In this document: piece after piece, positions 63,759 through 64,000 of the stretch
How the letters are laid out: every line of letters begins with the position of its first letter
Position numbering within the stretch: the first letter of the stretch is position 1
NCBI RefSeq assembly: GCF_002482385.1
Contig: NZ_DLFW01000009.1
Span: 1-64,000, forward strand
DNA from: Dysgonomonas sp. UBA7710
GTDB lineage: Bacteria > Bacteroidota > Bacteroidia > Bacteroidales > Dysgonomonadaceae
DNA: 64,000 bases
Direction of reading: 5' to 3'
Program-made: the position numbers and the translations under genes
Notes under the pieces: model-generated
The model's input: only the letters and a program-made list of their open reading frames with translations
Told to the model about the DNA's origin: nothing
Database searches by the model: none

Positions 63759-64000
63759 ATGAACAGACACATATATCTTTTATGTCTTGCCTTTTTATTG
63801 GCAGGAACATGTACGGCTCAGGTAGGTATAGGAACCACCAATCCGGTGGGAATTCTCAACATTGACATACTGAAAAATAATTCACCAATTCCTACAGGCA
63901 GCCAATTGAAGGACGACCTGATATTCAGACTTAATACAAACAATGAAGCCAATCTGGTTATAGGCGGAGAGCCTCTGAACAAGGAAACATCCCTTGAACT
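63759..64000 (+). CDS. Third secreted QVGIG-family protein, cut by window end
   Basis: ATG at 63759. 80 complete codons are visible: signal peptide (LLCLAFLLAGTCTA), then QVGIGTTNPVGILNIDIL and a DDLIFRLNTNNEANLVIGG stretch. The frame is open to the last base. Same family as the two genes before it; the rest lies outside the window. Confidence 0.8.
   Translation, partial: MNRHIYLLCLAFLLAGTCTAQVGIGTTNPVGILNIDILKNNSPIPTGSQLKDDLIFRLNTNNEANLVIGGEPLNKETSLE

Noticed and set aside
1..64000. CRISPR arrays, tRNA or rRNA genes, prophage modules
   Set aside because: None seen: no regularly spaced repeats, no tRNA cloverleaf recognised by eye, and no phage structural or integrase genes besides the IS21 transposase. 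The secreted fibre-like proteins have signal peptides and no phage neighbours.

Overview
The window looks like chromosomal DNA from an AT-rich member of the Bacteroidales. A Dysgonomonas-like genome is my best guess, but the genus is inferred, not shown. The grounds are two SusC/SusD pairs, a hybrid two-component regulator fused to an AraC domain, an ECF-sigma/FecR pair feeding a SusC with an STN domain, Bacteroidetes-type promoters (TAnnTTTG), weak ribosome binding sites and many lipoprotein signals. No rRNA, tRNA, CRISPR array or phage module was seen.

Layout. 1-2668: a complete-looking IS21-family element (istA, istB, terminal inverted repeats) that has cut off the 5' part of an AraC-type regulator; only its C-terminal helix-turn-helix survives (2669-2865). 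2944-9703: a small-molecule or detoxification cluster with a sugar O-acetyltransferase, a cyclophilin-like lipoprotein, three alpha/beta hydrolases (one fused to carboxymuconolactone-decarboxylase-like domains), a cupin lipoprotein and an opposing AraC regulator. 9848-11730: a two-gene ABC-2 exporter.

12009-35737: a pectin utilization locus. A 1419-residue hybrid sensor/regulator is divergent from a SusC/SusD pair, a pectate lyase fused to a GH43-like propeller, two large six-hairpin-type glycosidase candidates, two GH28 and two GH105 enzymes. The expected flow is cleavage of galacturonan at the surface, import through SusC/D, then exo-acting GH28 and GH105 removal of saturated and unsaturated uronides in the periplasm. 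Just after it, 35721-36027 encodes a Cys-rich peptide with a double-glycine leader of the Bacteroidetes RiPP type, whose leader appears split by a one-base shift in an A7 run.

36343-46362: a second glycan locus with ECF sigma, FecR-type anti-sigma, STN-SusC, SusD, a GH18 endo-N-acetylglucosaminidase-like lipoprotein and two DUF1735-type surface glycan-binding lipoproteins (one with an F5/8C-like and one with a LamG-like domain). It resembles the N-glycan-binding/ENGase loci known in gut Bacteroides.

46465-50211: three tightly spaced secreted proteins with a shared N-terminal module and C-terminal domains that look C1q/TNF-like, followed by an HTH regulator. Related proteins recur at 62062-64000, with the last one cut by the window end. 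This duplicated family is the best candidate for an undescribed surface system. 50212-61206 is mostly housekeeping-type accessory content: alpha/beta hydrolases, a DUF5723-like outer-membrane protein with a lipoprotein partner, a PhnB-like VOC protein, a DUF1697 protein, an outer-membrane barrel, an AraC regulator, two small unknown proteins, and a LemA/TPM pair. 61207-62061 has no convincing gene but holds a folded element, a (GA)10 repeat and a very strong hairpin.
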